This document shows positions 16,707 to 25,067 of a stretch of DNA of 40,962 nucleotides, one piece after another. The translations under genes were made by a program, and so were the position numbers. Under the pieces are notes generated by a model. The model worked only from the letters and a program-made list of their open reading frames with translations. It did not search any database and was not told the DNA's origin. Source of the DNA: Actinomycetes bacterium (GTDB lineage: Bacteria; Actinomycetota; Acidimicrobiia; Acidimicrobiales; Ilumatobacteraceae); assembly GCA_014190095.1 (NCBI GenBank), contig BJFW01000009.1, positions 1-40,962 of the forward strand. Direction: 5' to 3'. Every line of letters starts with the position of its first letter. Position 1 is the first letter of the stretch.

Positions 16707-16779
16707 GGCCCCATCGTCTAGTGGCCTAGGACACTACCCTCTCAAGGTAGCGGCACGGGTTCGAATCCCGTTGGGGCTG
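16707..16779 (+). tRNA. tRNA-Glu (CTC)
   Basis: The cloverleaf has acceptor GGCCCCA/TGGGGCT (first pair G-U), D arm GTC...GAC, anticodon stem CTACC/GGTAG with loop CTCTCAA and anticodon CTC, and T arm ACGGG/CCCGT with TTCGAAT. The discriminator is G and no CCA is encoded. The ATG of a lipoprotein gene follows only 10 bases after the discriminator. Confidence 0.95.
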
Positions 16780-16789
16780 CAATTCACTT

Positions 16790-17101
16790 ATGAAACGTTT
16801 CGTAGTTGTTGCGCTTGCATCTTTTTTGCTCATCTCGTGCTCGTCCTCTGAACAAAATTCAGCGGCAGTTGTTTGTCCTCCAGTAGATGCTGCCGATGCA
16901 ACAGCAATTACGCCGGAGCGCGCAGAAATGCTCGTTGGTTTACTGGAATCCGATGCAGAGAAGTGCGCAGCTGATCTTGGTTGGGCGTATCGAGTTGGTT
17001 CGCGCGATGGCGAAGACTTCGCGCTCACTGCTGATTATTCTCAGCAACGTGTAACGGTGACCATCACGCTTGGTGTTGTTACTGCTATTTCAGTTGGCTA
17101 G
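16790..17101 (+). CDS. Small lipoprotein, C-terminal part resembling I78-type inhibitors
   Basis: 103 residues. A lipoprotein signal peptide ends in LLIS-C with the modified cysteine at 17, so the protein should be anchored on the outer face of the membrane. The last ~45 residues (CAADLGWAYRVGSRDG, then ALTADYSQQRVTV and a final GVVTAISVG) follow the order seen in the I78 (potato-type) peptidase inhibitor family: variable loop, DYR-like strand, closing Val/Ile-Gly. That match is by eye and tentative. It begins 10 bases after tRNA-Glu and has no promoter of its own. The 3' end overlaps the amidase gene on the other strand by 17 bases. Confidence 0.75.
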   Translation: MKRFVVVALASFLLISCSSSEQNSAAVVCPPVDAADATAITPERAEMLVGLLESDAEKCAADLGWAYRVGSRDGEDFALTADYSQQRVTVTITLGVVTAISVG

Positions 17102-18539
17102 CAGCGGGTCGCCTGTGCGCCCACGGCATTGCAACTTCTAATTGTGATGCAAGTCGAAGAAGCAAGTCTTCGCGTCCATACGCGGCAACTAATTGCATAC
17201 CCACAGGAACGCCATCAGCGGTCCAATGCAGCGGGAGGCTGATTGCGGGTTGACCACTGGTGTTGAATGCAGGTGTAAACGGCACAAAGTCTGCAGCAAC
17301 TTTCATTGGCTTCATTGGGTCACTCGGATCGTTATCGAATGAACCTATCGTCAGTGGAACTCGCGCGGCAGTCGGCGTTAACAGAATGTCCCAACCATCT
17401 GCCCACCATTGCTGTACTGCGCGCCGATAGTGCGATGTAGAGAGAATTGCATTTGCATAGTCTGTTGCTGAAGCACGTTTTGAATACTCGGCCATGGTCC
17501 AGTTGACGAGTTCGAAATCATTTTTCGTTACTTCTCGTCCAAGTAATGCAGCGACACCTTCGCGCGCAACCGACATGTTGGTGCTCCATAACGAAGTGAA
17601 CTTTGGTGCAAACGTGTGGTCTTCAAGTGCTTGTGGCCACGCCGCATCTACGTGATGTCCGAGTTGCTCCAGCACCTTTGCCACCAAGCGCACCCCTTCG
17701 GCGCACTCTGGGTCAATGTCTCCAGGTACTGGTCGATGATCGAGAAAACCAATTTTTAGTTGTCCTGTTGGCGCACCAATTTCTTGGAGGTACGGGCGCG
17801 TAGGTGGTGGTGCGATGACGCGATCACCAACTCCTGGACCCTCCACGATGTCAAGAAGTAGTGCGGTGTCGCGCACAGTGCGACTGACGACGTGCTCAAC
17901 GCCCAAATTTGTTTCATCTCGAAGTGGCGCTCCGGTAATGCGACCTTGACTTACTTTGAGACCGACAAGACCACAGCAAGCCGCAGGAATACGAACAGAA
18001 CCACCACCATCGGTTGCGTGTGCTGCTGGAACAATTCCGGAAGCAACTGCTGCGGCACTGCCACCACTTGACCCTCCGGCCATGCGGTTGGTGTCCCATG
18101 GATTGCGTGTTGGACCCCATGCTTCCGGTTCGGTGGTAGGAACGCTTCCGAATTCGGGAGAATTTCCGCGTCCAAAGATAACGAGCCCGGCATTGATAAA
18201 GCGCTGCACAATTTCTGCCGTGTAGTTGGAGTTCAGTGCTGCTGCCTTCATGGCTTTGTTGCCATTTGAAAGCGGAAAACCTTTCATTGCAGCGTGAAGA
18301 TCCTTCAAGATGAACGGAACACCTCGCAGTGGCATCGCAGAATTCGTTGGCAGATTGCGGGCGATTTCTCGTGCTCTATCGAACCAGGTGAAGGTGAGTG
18401 AATTGATTGCTGGATTGAGCTGCTCTGCTCGCTCAATAGCGGCATCAAGAAGTTCGACTGGTGTTACTTTTCCAGAGCGGACAAGTTCGGCTTGGTCAAT
18501 GGCATCAACCCATTGTGTGTCGTGTGCAAGTGATGACAT
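17085..18539 (-). CDS. Amidase signature family enzyme
   Basis: 484 residues with the complete Ser-cisSer-Lys triad: K79 ([12 protein letters not shown]), S157 ([12 protein letters not shown]) and S181 ([14 protein letters not shown]). The family hydrolyses carboxamides. Members include GatA, but GatA is normally next to gatB/gatC, which are absent, so this is more likely a catabolic or 6-aminohexanoate-type amidase. No signal peptide. A run of six G residues seven bases before the ATG is its likely ribosome site, making this one of the leadered genes. It is divergent from the MFS gene across 35 bases. Confidence 0.9.
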   Translation of the reverse strand: MSSLAHDTQWVDAIDQAELVRSGKVTPVELLDAAIERAEQLNPAINSLTFTWFDRAREIARNLPTNSAMPLRGVPFILKDLHAAMKGFPLSNGNKAMKAAALNSNYTAEIVQRFINAGLVIFGRGNSPEFGSVPTTEPEAWGPTRNPWDTNRMAGGSSGGSAAAVASGIVPAAHATDGGGSVRIPAACCGLVGLKVSQGRITGAPLRDETNLGVEHVVSRTVRDTALLLDIVEGPGVGDRVIAPPPTRPYLQEIGAPTGQLKIGFLDHRPVPGDIDPECAEGVRLVAKVLEQLGHHVDAAWPQALEDHTFAPKFTSLWSTNMSVAREGVAALLGREVTKNDFELVNWTMAEYSKRASATDYANAILSTSHYRRAVQQWWADGWDILLTPTAARVPLTIGSFDNDPSDPMKPMKVAADFVPFTPAFNTSGQPAISLPLHWTADGVPVGMQLVAAYGREDLLLRLASQLEVAMPWAHRRPAASQLK

Positions 18540-18574
18540 TGCATTTCCCCCCGATTGGTTAGGGTTTACAACCT

Positions 18575-19855
18575 GTGAGCAGTTCTGAACCCACCCTGCA
18601 ACTTACTGCGCGAGACGTACTCAAATCTTCATCGGTTCGCCGCATGCTCACATCGAGTTTTGCTTTTTATGTAGGTGTGATGTTGCAAGCAGCAACGCTT
18701 GGCAAACACATTTTTGATATCACTGGCAGAGCGATTGACATTGGCTGGCTTGGTTTAGCCGAATTTGCCCCAATCGCAGTGCTCGTGTTCGTTAGCGGAA
18801 GCGTTGCCGACCGCTACAACCGCAAACACGTGGCCGCTATTGCTCTCACTGGCGAGTTGCTGTGTGCACTTTCTCTAGTTTGGTACTCAATTTCAATCCA
18901 AGGCAACGAGAATCCCGCTGTGTGGCCGTTCTTTCTGATTGGCATTGTTTTTGGTTCCTGTCGTGCGTTTCTCTCACCGGCGGTTCGTTCCATTTATCCC
19001 ATGGTTGCCCCAGATGGTGGCTTGCCACCGATCATTGCGATGAGTTCTGCAGTTTGGACATCTGCGATGATCATTGGGCCAGCCGCCTCGGGGTTGCTCT
19101 ACAGCATCGAACCATGGATTCCCTATGCAACAACTGCAGCGTTAACACTGATTGGCATTCTGGGAATCCTGCGTGTGCAGTTCTTGCGAGAGCCTCCTCC
19201 GCGCGATCCGAACGAGAAAGTAACGCTGCGCTCGGCGATGGAAGGACTGCACTTCATTAAGCGCACACCAATTTTATTGGCAGCAATTTCACTCGACCTG
19301 TTTGCAGTGCTGTTCGGTGGTGCTGTGGCACTATTGCCGGTGATTGCCGAAGAACAACTCGGTGTCGGCAATGTTGCGTACGGATGGCTACGTGCAGCAG
19401 GTGGCATTGGTGCAGCAGCAATGGCAGCGTTCTTAGCAATTCGACCACTCCGAAGAAACGTCGGGCGATCGTTGTTGATCGCAGTAGGGGTGTTTGGTTT
19501 AGCAACCATCGTGTTGGGGGACACGTCGAGTTACGTCGTTGCGTTCATCGCGGTATTGGTGTTAAGTGCCGCCGACATGGTGAGCGTGTTTATTCGCGGA
19601 TCAATTGTTCCGTTGGTTACACCAGATGAAAAACGCGGTCGAGTATCGGCTGTTGAAAATGTGTTCATCGGTGCAACTAATGAATTGGGAGCATTCGAAT
19701 CAGGAGTTGCCTCGCAAGCCTTTGGCACTCCGGCAACGGTGATAGGTGGCGGGATTGCCACGGTTGCCATTGTTGGAGTCTGGTGGATTGGGTTTCCGTC
19801 ACTCCGCAAAATTGACCGATTCAGCGACTTAGATACGAGCGAGAACCCCGCATAG
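18575..19855 (+). CDS. MFS transporter (drug/enterobactin-exporter-like)
   Basis: 426 residues with 11-12 predicted membrane helices. The loop between helices 2 and 3 is SGSVADRYNRKHV, the MFS motif A. The gene resembles the single-component exporters of the EntS/MFS_3 group, including IGWLGLAEFAPIAVLVFVSG at the N-terminus. Substrate unknown. It starts with GTG; TAGGGT nine bases upstream is a possible -10 box. A lone divergent amidase gene lies upstream, and mscL starts 29 bases after it. Confidence 0.85.
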   Translation: MSSSEPTLQLTARDVLKSSSVRRMLTSSFAFYVGVMLQAATLGKHIFDITGRAIDIGWLGLAEFAPIAVLVFVSGSVADRYNRKHVAAIALTGELLCALSLVWYSISIQGNENPAVWPFFLIGIVFGSCRAFLSPAVRSIYPMVAPDGGLPPIIAMSSAVWTSAMIIGPAASGLLYSIEPWIPYATTAALTLIGILGILRVQFLREPPPRDPNEKVTLRSAMEGLHFIKRTPILLAAISLDLFAVLFGGAVALLPVIAEEQLGVGNVAYGWLRAAGGIGAAAMAAFLAIRPLRRNVGRSLLIAVGVFGLATIVLGDTSSYVVAFIAVLVLSAADMVSVFIRGSIVPLVTPDEKRGRVSAVENVFIGATNELGAFESGVASQAFGTPATVIGGGIATVAIVGVWWIGFPSLRKIDRFSDLDTSENPA

Positions 19856-19871
19856 ATATTGGTTTGACAAC

Positions 19872-19877
19872 TACTGT
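19872..19877 (+). promoter_or_regulatory. -10 box (TACTGT) for leaderless mscL
   Basis: TACTGT is seven bases before the ATG at 19885. This favours that start over an in-frame TTG at 19864, which would lie upstream of the predicted transcript. Confidence 0.55.
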
Positions 19878-19884
19878 GAAAGAC

Positions 19885-20295
19885 ATGTCTAAACCCCTCA
19901 AGACAAGCGGAATTGTGCACGAATTCAAAGCTTTTGTGAATCGTGGAAGCGTGGTTGATGTCGCCGTCGCCTTCATCATGGGTGCCACCTTCAAAACGGT
20001 GATTGATGCAGTCGCCGGAGACGGCAAAGACAACCAAGGAATTCTCGGTGGCTTGGTTGGCGCAGTGTTTGGTGGAAATCGACCGAACTTCAACGACAAG
20101 GGAGTGACCCTGAACGGAAGTTTCATTCCTGTTGGTGGTCTCTTGACGGCAGTGTTGAATTTCTTGATGGTGAGCACGGTGATGTTCTTCGTGATCAAGG
20201 CATATGGTCGTTTTCGTAATTCAAAAACTGAAGAAACGACGAATGAACTTTTGGCATCTATTCGCGACGAACTTCGAAAACAGAACAAAAGCTAG
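19885..20295 (+). CDS. mscL: Large-conductance mechanosensitive channel MscL
   Basis: 136 residues, the same length as E. coli MscL. The pore-lining first helix is recognisable in EFKAFVNRGSVVDVAVAFIM near residue 14. A periplasmic loop contains GGNRPNFNDKGVTLNG. The second helix follows, then a charged helical bundle ending IRDELRKQN. The channel opens under membrane tension to release solutes during osmotic down-shock. The loop is somewhat longer in its GILGGLVGAVFGG section than in E. coli. The SGNH hydrolase gene starts on the very next base after its stop. Confidence 0.95.
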   Translation: MSKPLKTSGIVHEFKAFVNRGSVVDVAVAFIMGATFKTVIDAVAGDGKDNQGILGGLVGAVFGGNRPNFNDKGVTLNGSFIPVGGLLTAVLNFLMVSTVMFFVIKAYGRFRNSKTEETTNELLASIRDELRKQNKS

Positions 20296-21144
20296 ATGCG
20301 TCGCAAAGGTTTTATCACTGGTTTAATTGCGACTCTGCTCGCGATAGTTATTTCGTTCGGTGCATATCGCTTTGTAGTGAACCGCAGTGAATTCTTAAGT
20401 GGTGTTGGCAGAATTCCTGGTGGCGATTTCAACTCTCTCATCACACTCCCAGACGGAGTTGATCTCACGTTTCCAGAGTTAATCGGAAAGATGATTGGCC
20501 CACAAATTGAAGGCAATCGCGTGTTAATGATTGGCGATTCAATTTTGGCATCCACATCAAGCCGTTATGGAAATGAAATGTGTAACACGCTCACAAAACT
20601 TGGCTGGCAGGTGGCGGTCGAGGCGCAAGCAGGAGAGTTCATTGACTTTGGTGCAAAAGTGCTTGGTCGACGATGGGAAGAAGGTTGGGACACAGCAGTT
20701 GTTTTTCTTGGCACTAACAATGACAACAACATGGTTGCCTATGAAGAAAAGTTGCGTGAAATGTTTGATGTACTTTCTCAGAATCCATTCGTCGTGTTGA
20801 CCACTGCTGAGTTTCGACCAAAGCAATTGCAGATTAATGAAATCATTAAACGTGTAGCAGACGAATACGGCAATGTGACCGTGCTCGATTGGGCTGCAGT
20901 GGCGAGGAATAACGGCTTGATCGGAACCGATGGGGTACACCTAACAGCAGATGGTCGAGCCGTTTTTGCAACTGCAATTGCGCGTTCACTGGAGTTCGCG
21001 CGTGATCGAAGTAATGGTCAGTGTCTGCCTTCGATATTTAAGAACGATTCAAAAGTTCTTGATGCGATGCCAACAACCGTTCCTGCTGAATCGGTGACCA
21101 CAGACGTTGATGGGGGTCCAGTAGCAACTACGGTTGTCCCATGA
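20296..21144 (+). CDS. SGNH/GDSL hydrolase, membrane anchored
   Basis: 282 residues. A single N-terminal membrane segment (about 6-26) puts the enzyme outside the cytoplasmic membrane. Catalytic blocks are visible: block I MIGDSILAS with S82, block III LGTNND with N141, and block V GTDGVHLTADG with D211 and H214. This arrangement resembles the SGNH domains that accompany surface-glycan acyltransferases, so O-acetyl transfer or removal is a reasonable guess. The C-terminal 40 residues are Thr/Val-rich and probably disordered. It begins directly after mscL and overlaps the LLM gene by four bases (ATGA). Confidence 0.85.
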   Translation: MRRKGFITGLIATLLAIVISFGAYRFVVNRSEFLSGVGRIPGGDFNSLITLPDGVDLTFPELIGKMIGPQIEGNRVLMIGDSILASTSSRYGNEMCNTLTKLGWQVAVEAQAGEFIDFGAKVLGRRWEEGWDTAVVFLGTNNDNNMVAYEEKLREMFDVLSQNPFVVLTTAEFRPKQLQINEIIKRVADEYGNVTVLDWAAVARNNGLIGTDGVHLTADGRAVFATAIARSLEFARDRSNGQCLPSIFKNDSKVLDAMPTTVPAESVTTDVDGGPVATTVVP

Positions 21145-22061
21145 CAAACAGCATGAAAATTGGAATTTTTGGCTCAAATAACGACAGCACCGTTGACGGA
21201 GTACTCGCAGAAGTTAGAGCAGCAGAGCTAGATGGCTTCGCCTCGTATTGGCAGTCACAAATTTTTGGTCTTGATGCACTGAGCACGCTCTCGGTTGTAG
21301 GTCACCAGGTCCCACGTATTGAACTTGGTACCAGCGTCATTCCCACGTATCCACGCCATCCAATGATGTTGGCACAACAAGCGCTTACGGCAAATCAAGC
21401 AAGCGGTGGTCGCTTGTGTTTGGGGATTGGTCTCAGTCACCAAGTGGTGATTGAAGGAATGTTGAATCTTTCATTTGATAAGCCGTTGCGTCACATGAAG
21501 GAATATCTTTCAATACTGATGCCATTGATTCACGATCAAAAGGTTTCATTCGCTGGTGAAACACTTACCACGCATGCCCAACTCACTATCGGAAAGCCAC
21601 AAAGATGCGACGTTGTCGTTGCGGCACTTGGGCCACAAATGCTGAGGCTTGCTGCAGCAATGACCCAAGGAACACTTACATGGTGCACCGGTCCAGAAAC
21701 GTTGCGAACACTTACCGTGCCAACAATTAACGAGGCTGCAGACAAACTGGGAAGACCAAAGCCTCGCGTTATTGCCGCACTTCCAGTGTGTGTCACGAAA
21801 GATGTTGACGGTGCACGCGCTCGAGCCGCGCAGGTGTTTGCGGTGTATGGACAATTACCAAGTTATCGAGCAATGTTGGACCACGAAGGCGCGGCTGGTC
21901 CAGCAGACGTTGCCATCATCGGTTCAGCGAGCGAAGTGTTCGACAAGGTTGCTGCATTGCAAGAAGTTGGAGTCACCGATTTCGGTGGAGTGGAGTTTGG
22001 TGCAACACCAGACGAACAACACGACACACGGGAAATGTTGAAGTCGCTGTTAAAGCGCTAG
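21141..22061 (+). CDS. LLM class F420-dependent oxidoreductase
   Basis: 306 residues with the luciferase-like monooxygenase barrel. ELGTSVIPTYPRHPMMLAQQALTA near residue 62 and GGRLCLGIGLSHQVVIEGMLN near residue 89 are characteristic of F420-dependent members common in actinobacteria. The coenzyme could be F420 or FMN; the pattern favours F420. Its substrate is unknown. It is translationally coupled to the SGNH hydrolase and convergent with the fumarase gene, four bases away. Confidence 0.88.
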   Translation: MTNSMKIGIFGSNNDSTVDGVLAEVRAAELDGFASYWQSQIFGLDALSTLSVVGHQVPRIELGTSVIPTYPRHPMMLAQQALTANQASGGRLCLGIGLSHQVVIEGMLNLSFDKPLRHMKEYLSILMPLIHDQKVSFAGETLTTHAQLTIGKPQRCDVVVAALGPQMLRLAAAMTQGTLTWCTGPETLRTLTVPTINEAADKLGRPKPRVIAALPVCVTKDVDGARARAAQVFAVYGQLPSYRAMLDHEGAAGPADVAIIGSASEVFDKVAALQEVGVTDFGGVEFGATPDEQHDTREMLKSLLKR

Positions 22062-22065
22062 TTCA

Positions 22066-23727
22066 TTATTTGCGAACAGTTAACTTCACACCTGAATTGG
22101 CGTTGATTGCATCAAAGAAGTCATTGCCTTTATCGTCTACCACGATGAATGCGGGGAAGTCTTTGACTTCAATTTTCCACACGGCTTCCATACCGAGTTC
22201 TGCGTATTCGAGCACTTCAACTTTGGTGATGCAGTCTTGGGCTAAACGAGCCGCTGGACCGCCAATTGAGCCAAGGTAAAACCCGCCATACGTATTGCAT
22301 GCGTCCGTGACCTGCTTAGAACGATTGCCCTTTGCCAACATGACAAAACTTCCACCTGCAGCCTGGAAGTCGGCAACATAGCTATCCATGCGACCTGCTG
22401 TAGTTGGTCCAAATGAGCCAGACGCAAAACCTTCAGGCGTTTTGGCAGGACCCGCGTAATAGACACAGTGGTCTTTCATATATTGCGGAAGCCCATTGCC
22501 AGCATCGAGACGTTCTTTGATTTTGGCGTGCGCAATATCCCGAGCGACCACCATGGGACCGGTGAGCATGACCCGCGTTTTAACTGGGTACTTCGACAAC
22601 GTGTCGCGAATTTCCGACATTGGCAAATTGAGATCAATTGCTACCACTTCAGTTGCTAAATGCTCTTCGGTAACTTCCGGAAGGAAGCGTGCAGGATCGG
22701 TTTCAAGTTGTTCAAGGAAGATGCCCTTGCTGTTGATCTTGCCAAGCGCTTGGCGGTCGGCGCTACAACTCACGGCCATGGCAACTGGACAACTTGCACC
22801 GTGGCGAGGAAGGCGAATAACGCGTACGTCGTGGCAGAAATACTTACCGCCAAACTGCGCACCGATTCCTGTTTGCTGCGACAGATCAAGCATCTTGCGC
22901 TCAAGATCAAGATCACGGAATGCATGGCCGAGTTTGCTGCCCGAAGTTGGTAACGAATCGAGGTAACGAGCGCTTGCCAATTTGGCAACTTCGACTGCGT
23001 ATTCCGCAGAAGTTCCACCAATGACAATTGCAAGGTGATAGGGGGGACATGCTGCAGTGCCAAGCGTCTTCATTTTTTCAAACGCCCAAGGTAACAATGA
23101 CTTTTCATTGAGCAGTGCCTTGGTCTCTTGGAACAAGTAACTCTTGTTTGCTGAACCACCACCTTTAGCCATGAACAAGAACTTGTATTCATCGCCGTCA
23201 ACAGATGAAATTTTGATTTCCGCAGGAAGGTTGGTGTTGGTGTTCACCTCTTCGTACATCGAAAGCGGAGCAAGTTGGCTGTAGCGAAGGTTGCTGGTGA
23301 GATACGTGTTGTAGATGCCGCGTGAAATTGCTTCTTCGTCGCCGCCGCCCGTAAACACGAACTGGCCTTTCTTGCCTTTCACAATTGCTGTTCCCGTGTC
23401 TTGGCACATCGGCAGTACGCCACCTGCAGAGATGCTGGCGTTCTTTAGTAAATCAAGAGCTACAAATCGATCGTTGTCGCTTGCTTCGGGGTCAACCATG
23501 ATGTTGGCAAGCTGTTGTAAGTGGCTTGCACGCAACAGGTGAGCAATATCGCGCATGGCGTGCTCGGTGAGCATAACAATTGCTGACGGATCTATTTTGA
23601 GAAACGTTCCCTCGCTGGTTTCAAAAGTGGAAACACCTTCGTTTCCTAGGAAACGGTATTGCGTGTCATCTGCGCCAAGAGGAAGCAGCTCCGAGAATTC
23701 AAATGGTGCTGGCGTTGGCTTTGCCAT
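22066..23727 (-). CDS. Fumarate hydratase class I
   Basis: 553 residues, the one-chain FumA/FumB form. The three [4Fe-4S] ligands are C108 ([10 protein letters not shown]), C227 ([11 protein letters not shown]) and C321 (AVSCSADR), with spacing matching E. coli FumA. The N-terminal alpha domain is followed by the beta domain (from about residue 380), with [14 protein letters not shown] and [14 protein letters not shown]. It interconverts fumarate and malate; some members hydrate mesaconate. The start [11 protein letters not shown] is chosen because its ATG overlaps by one base the stop of the upstream gene (TAATG), which indicates coupling; a 23-residue upstream extension inside that gene is rejected. 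Confidence 0.95.
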   Translation of the reverse strand: MAKPTPAPFEFSELLPLGADDTQYRFLGNEGVSTFETSEGTFLKIDPSAIVMLTEHAMRDIAHLLRASHLQQLANIMVDPEASDNDRFVALDLLKNASISAGGVLPMCQDTGTAIVKGKKGQFVFTGGGDEEAISRGIYNTYLTSNLRYSQLAPLSMYEEVNTNTNLPAEIKISSVDGDEYKFLFMAKGGGSANKSYLFQETKALLNEKSLLPWAFEKMKTLGTAACPPYHLAIVIGGTSAEYAVEVAKLASARYLDSLPTSGSKLGHAFRDLDLERKMLDLSQQTGIGAQFGGKYFCHDVRVIRLPRHGASCPVAMAVSCSADRQALGKINSKGIFLEQLETDPARFLPEVTEEHLATEVVAIDLNLPMSEIRDTLSKYPVKTRVMLTGPMVVARDIAHAKIKERLDAGNGLPQYMKDHCVYYAGPAKTPEGFASGSFGPTTAGRMDSYVADFQAAGGSFVMLAKGNRSKQVTDACNTYGGFYLGSIGGPAARLAQDCITKVEVLEYAELGMEAVWKIEVKDFPAFIVVDDKGNDFFDAINANSGVKLTVRK

Positions 23728-24215
23728 TACACGAGTGCCGGTGTGCCCTTGTAGGTACCTGGGTCGCCAGCAGCGGGAATCAATGGACGCGACCACTTCA
23801 CGGTGTCGGCAATGTAGTCAGAAACTTCGCGCCACGACTTCGGGCTCCATCCTTGAGCGCACTGTGGCACGGTTCCGTCTGACTGAATAAACACGAATGC
23901 AGGAAGTTCAGTGAGTCCGAGTTGCTTTACCAACACACGGTCTGGATCGGTGAAGGTGAGGTAGGTATCGGCTAGCGGACCAAGGAACTTTTTGGCGTCG
24001 GCTTCAGAAGATGTGACAACGAAGTTGACTCGTGTCGCTGCACCAGAGAACTCATGCAGGATTCGTCCGGCGGTCTTCAAGATCCATGAACTTTCGTTGG
24101 TGTAGGGATCGATGACAATGGATGTGAGGTGGAAAGTGGTCAGCCATTCGCGCAATGGGCGCGCCTCGCCGTTGAGGGGTTTGAGTGAGGTGTCGAGAGA
24201 AGGTGCGTTTGCCAC
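23727..24215 (-). CDS. Thioredoxin-fold protein without a CxxC motif
   Basis: 162 residues from GTG at 24215. The order of elements suggests a thioredoxin fold: a strand [14 protein letters not shown] where CxxC would normally follow, a helix [12 protein letters not shown], a strand RVNFVVTSS, then [15 protein letters not shown], which contains the cis-proline loop. Only one cysteine is present (about residue 127), so a normal disulfide reductase role is unlikely. The GTG is preferred over a TTG six codons upstream because TACCGT lies eight bases before it. Its stop overlaps the fumarase start, so the two are cotranscribed; a role in protecting or assembling the fumarase cluster is speculation. 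Confidence 0.7.
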   Translation of the reverse strand: MANAPSLDTSLKPLNGEARPLREWLTTFHLTSIVIDPYTNESSWILKTAGRILHEFSGAATRVNFVVTSSEADAKKFLGPLADTYLTFTDPDRVLVKQLGLTELPAFVFIQSDGTVPQCAQGWSPKSWREVSDYIADTVKWSRPLIPAAGDPGTYKGTPALV

Positions 24216-24223
24216 AGGATGAG

Positions 24224-24249
24224 ACGGTAGCAAGTTAGAGCACTAGCGT
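24224..24249. promoter_or_regulatory. Divergent -10 boxes between the thioredoxin-fold and eIF-2B-like genes
   Basis: TACCGT on the minus strand (24224-24229) is eight bases before the GTG at 24215. TAGCGT on the plus strand (24244-24249) is seven bases before the ATG at 24257. The start codons are 41 bases apart, so both promoters are packed into one short gap. Confidence 0.6.
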
Positions 24250-24256
24250 CTCAACA

Positions 24257-25057
24257 ATGCACCCGATTGAGCATCTGCGGTATGTGGCGCGTGCCACTGG
24301 AGCCGACCCGGTGGCACTGGTGAGCGAGACAGCACAGGCGCTTTTTGGCTTGCATATGGAGCCCGCGGGCTTGGTTTTGGCCGCACGGAGAATTGTGGAG
24401 CGACACCCAACATGTGCGCCGTTGTGGTGGCTATGCGCTCAGGCACTATCTGCTCTTGACCCGTTTGAACGTCTGTATGAACTGGAATCCGAGATTGACA
24501 AAGATGCAACGACTGATCATCTGCTTGCGCAGTTGTTAGAAGCGCAAACAGTGTGCATTGTTGGCTGGAGTCCAACTGCACTTGAAGCGTTGGTGCAACG
24601 TGGCGATTGTAAAGCTTTCGTGATTGATTCATTCGGATCGGCCGATAGTGCAGTGAATGCGCTTGAGCGCGTTCAGGTGGAAGCAGAAAGTGTGTCAATC
24701 GAACACGCAGCACGAGCAATTGATATGTGCGACATGGTTGTGCTCGATGCACTGGGTTGTGGACCGGACGAATTCTTAATGACTTCTGGTTCGCATGGTG
24801 TTGCCGCGCTTGCATACGTAGCGCAAAAACCAGCGGTCGTTACTGCACGACGTGGAACGCGACTGCCAGCAGAATTGTGGGAGTCCATGAAGTCGCGCAA
24901 TTTCGATGCGCAACGACCGTGGCGCACTGAGGTGGACGTTGTTCCGCGCGATCTACTTCGCGCAGTGATTGGTCCACAGGGAATAGTGAATGCCTCGCTG
25001 TCAGTAGTGGCCGAATGTGCCCCCACAACCGAGATGCTCGTGCGCAGTGCGATGTAA
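24257..25057 (+). CDS. Divergent eIF-2B/IF-2B-like (ISOCOT-fold) protein
   Basis: 266 residues, cytoplasmic. The first 80 residues are helical. A Rossmann-like half follows, starting VCIVGWSPTALEALVQRG near residue 97. The block CDMVVLDALGCGPDEFLMTSGSHGVAALA (two parts: strand VVLDALG, then the Gly-rich turn) and QKPAVVTARRGTRLP occupy the positions of the DAI-NGxVxNKxGT and P-V regions of the eIF-2B alpha/beta/delta and methylthioribose-1-phosphate isomerase family. Catalytic residues of the isomerases are not obvious. A sugar- or nucleotide-binding role is therefore only a suggestion. It is followed after 10 bases by the CitE-like gene, which has its own -10 box. Confidence 0.5.
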   Translation: MHPIEHLRYVARATGADPVALVSETAQALFGLHMEPAGLVLAARRIVERHPTCAPLWWLCAQALSALDPFERLYELESEIDKDATTDHLLAQLLEAQTVCIVGWSPTALEALVQRGDCKAFVIDSFGSADSAVNALERVQVEAESVSIEHAARAIDMCDMVVLDALGCGPDEFLMTSGSHGVAALAYVAQKPAVVTARRGTRLPAELWESMKSRNFDAQRPWRTEVDVVPRDLLRAVIGPQGIVNASLSVVAECAPTTEMLVRSAM

Positions 25058-25060
25058 CCT
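25055..25060 (+). promoter_or_regulatory. -10 box (TAACCT) for the CitE-like gene
   Basis: TAACCT overlaps the stop codon of the preceding gene and lies seven bases before the ATG at 25068. The same hexamer precedes tRNA-Leu at 38484. Confidence 0.6.
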
Positions 25061-25067
25061 GTAAACC

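Noticed and set aside
17085-18539. Amidase as GatA of the tRNA-Gln amidotransferase
   Set aside because: gatB and gatC are not adjacent and the sequence lacks the GatA-specific blocks I would expect. The nearby tRNA-Gln gene alone is not enough.
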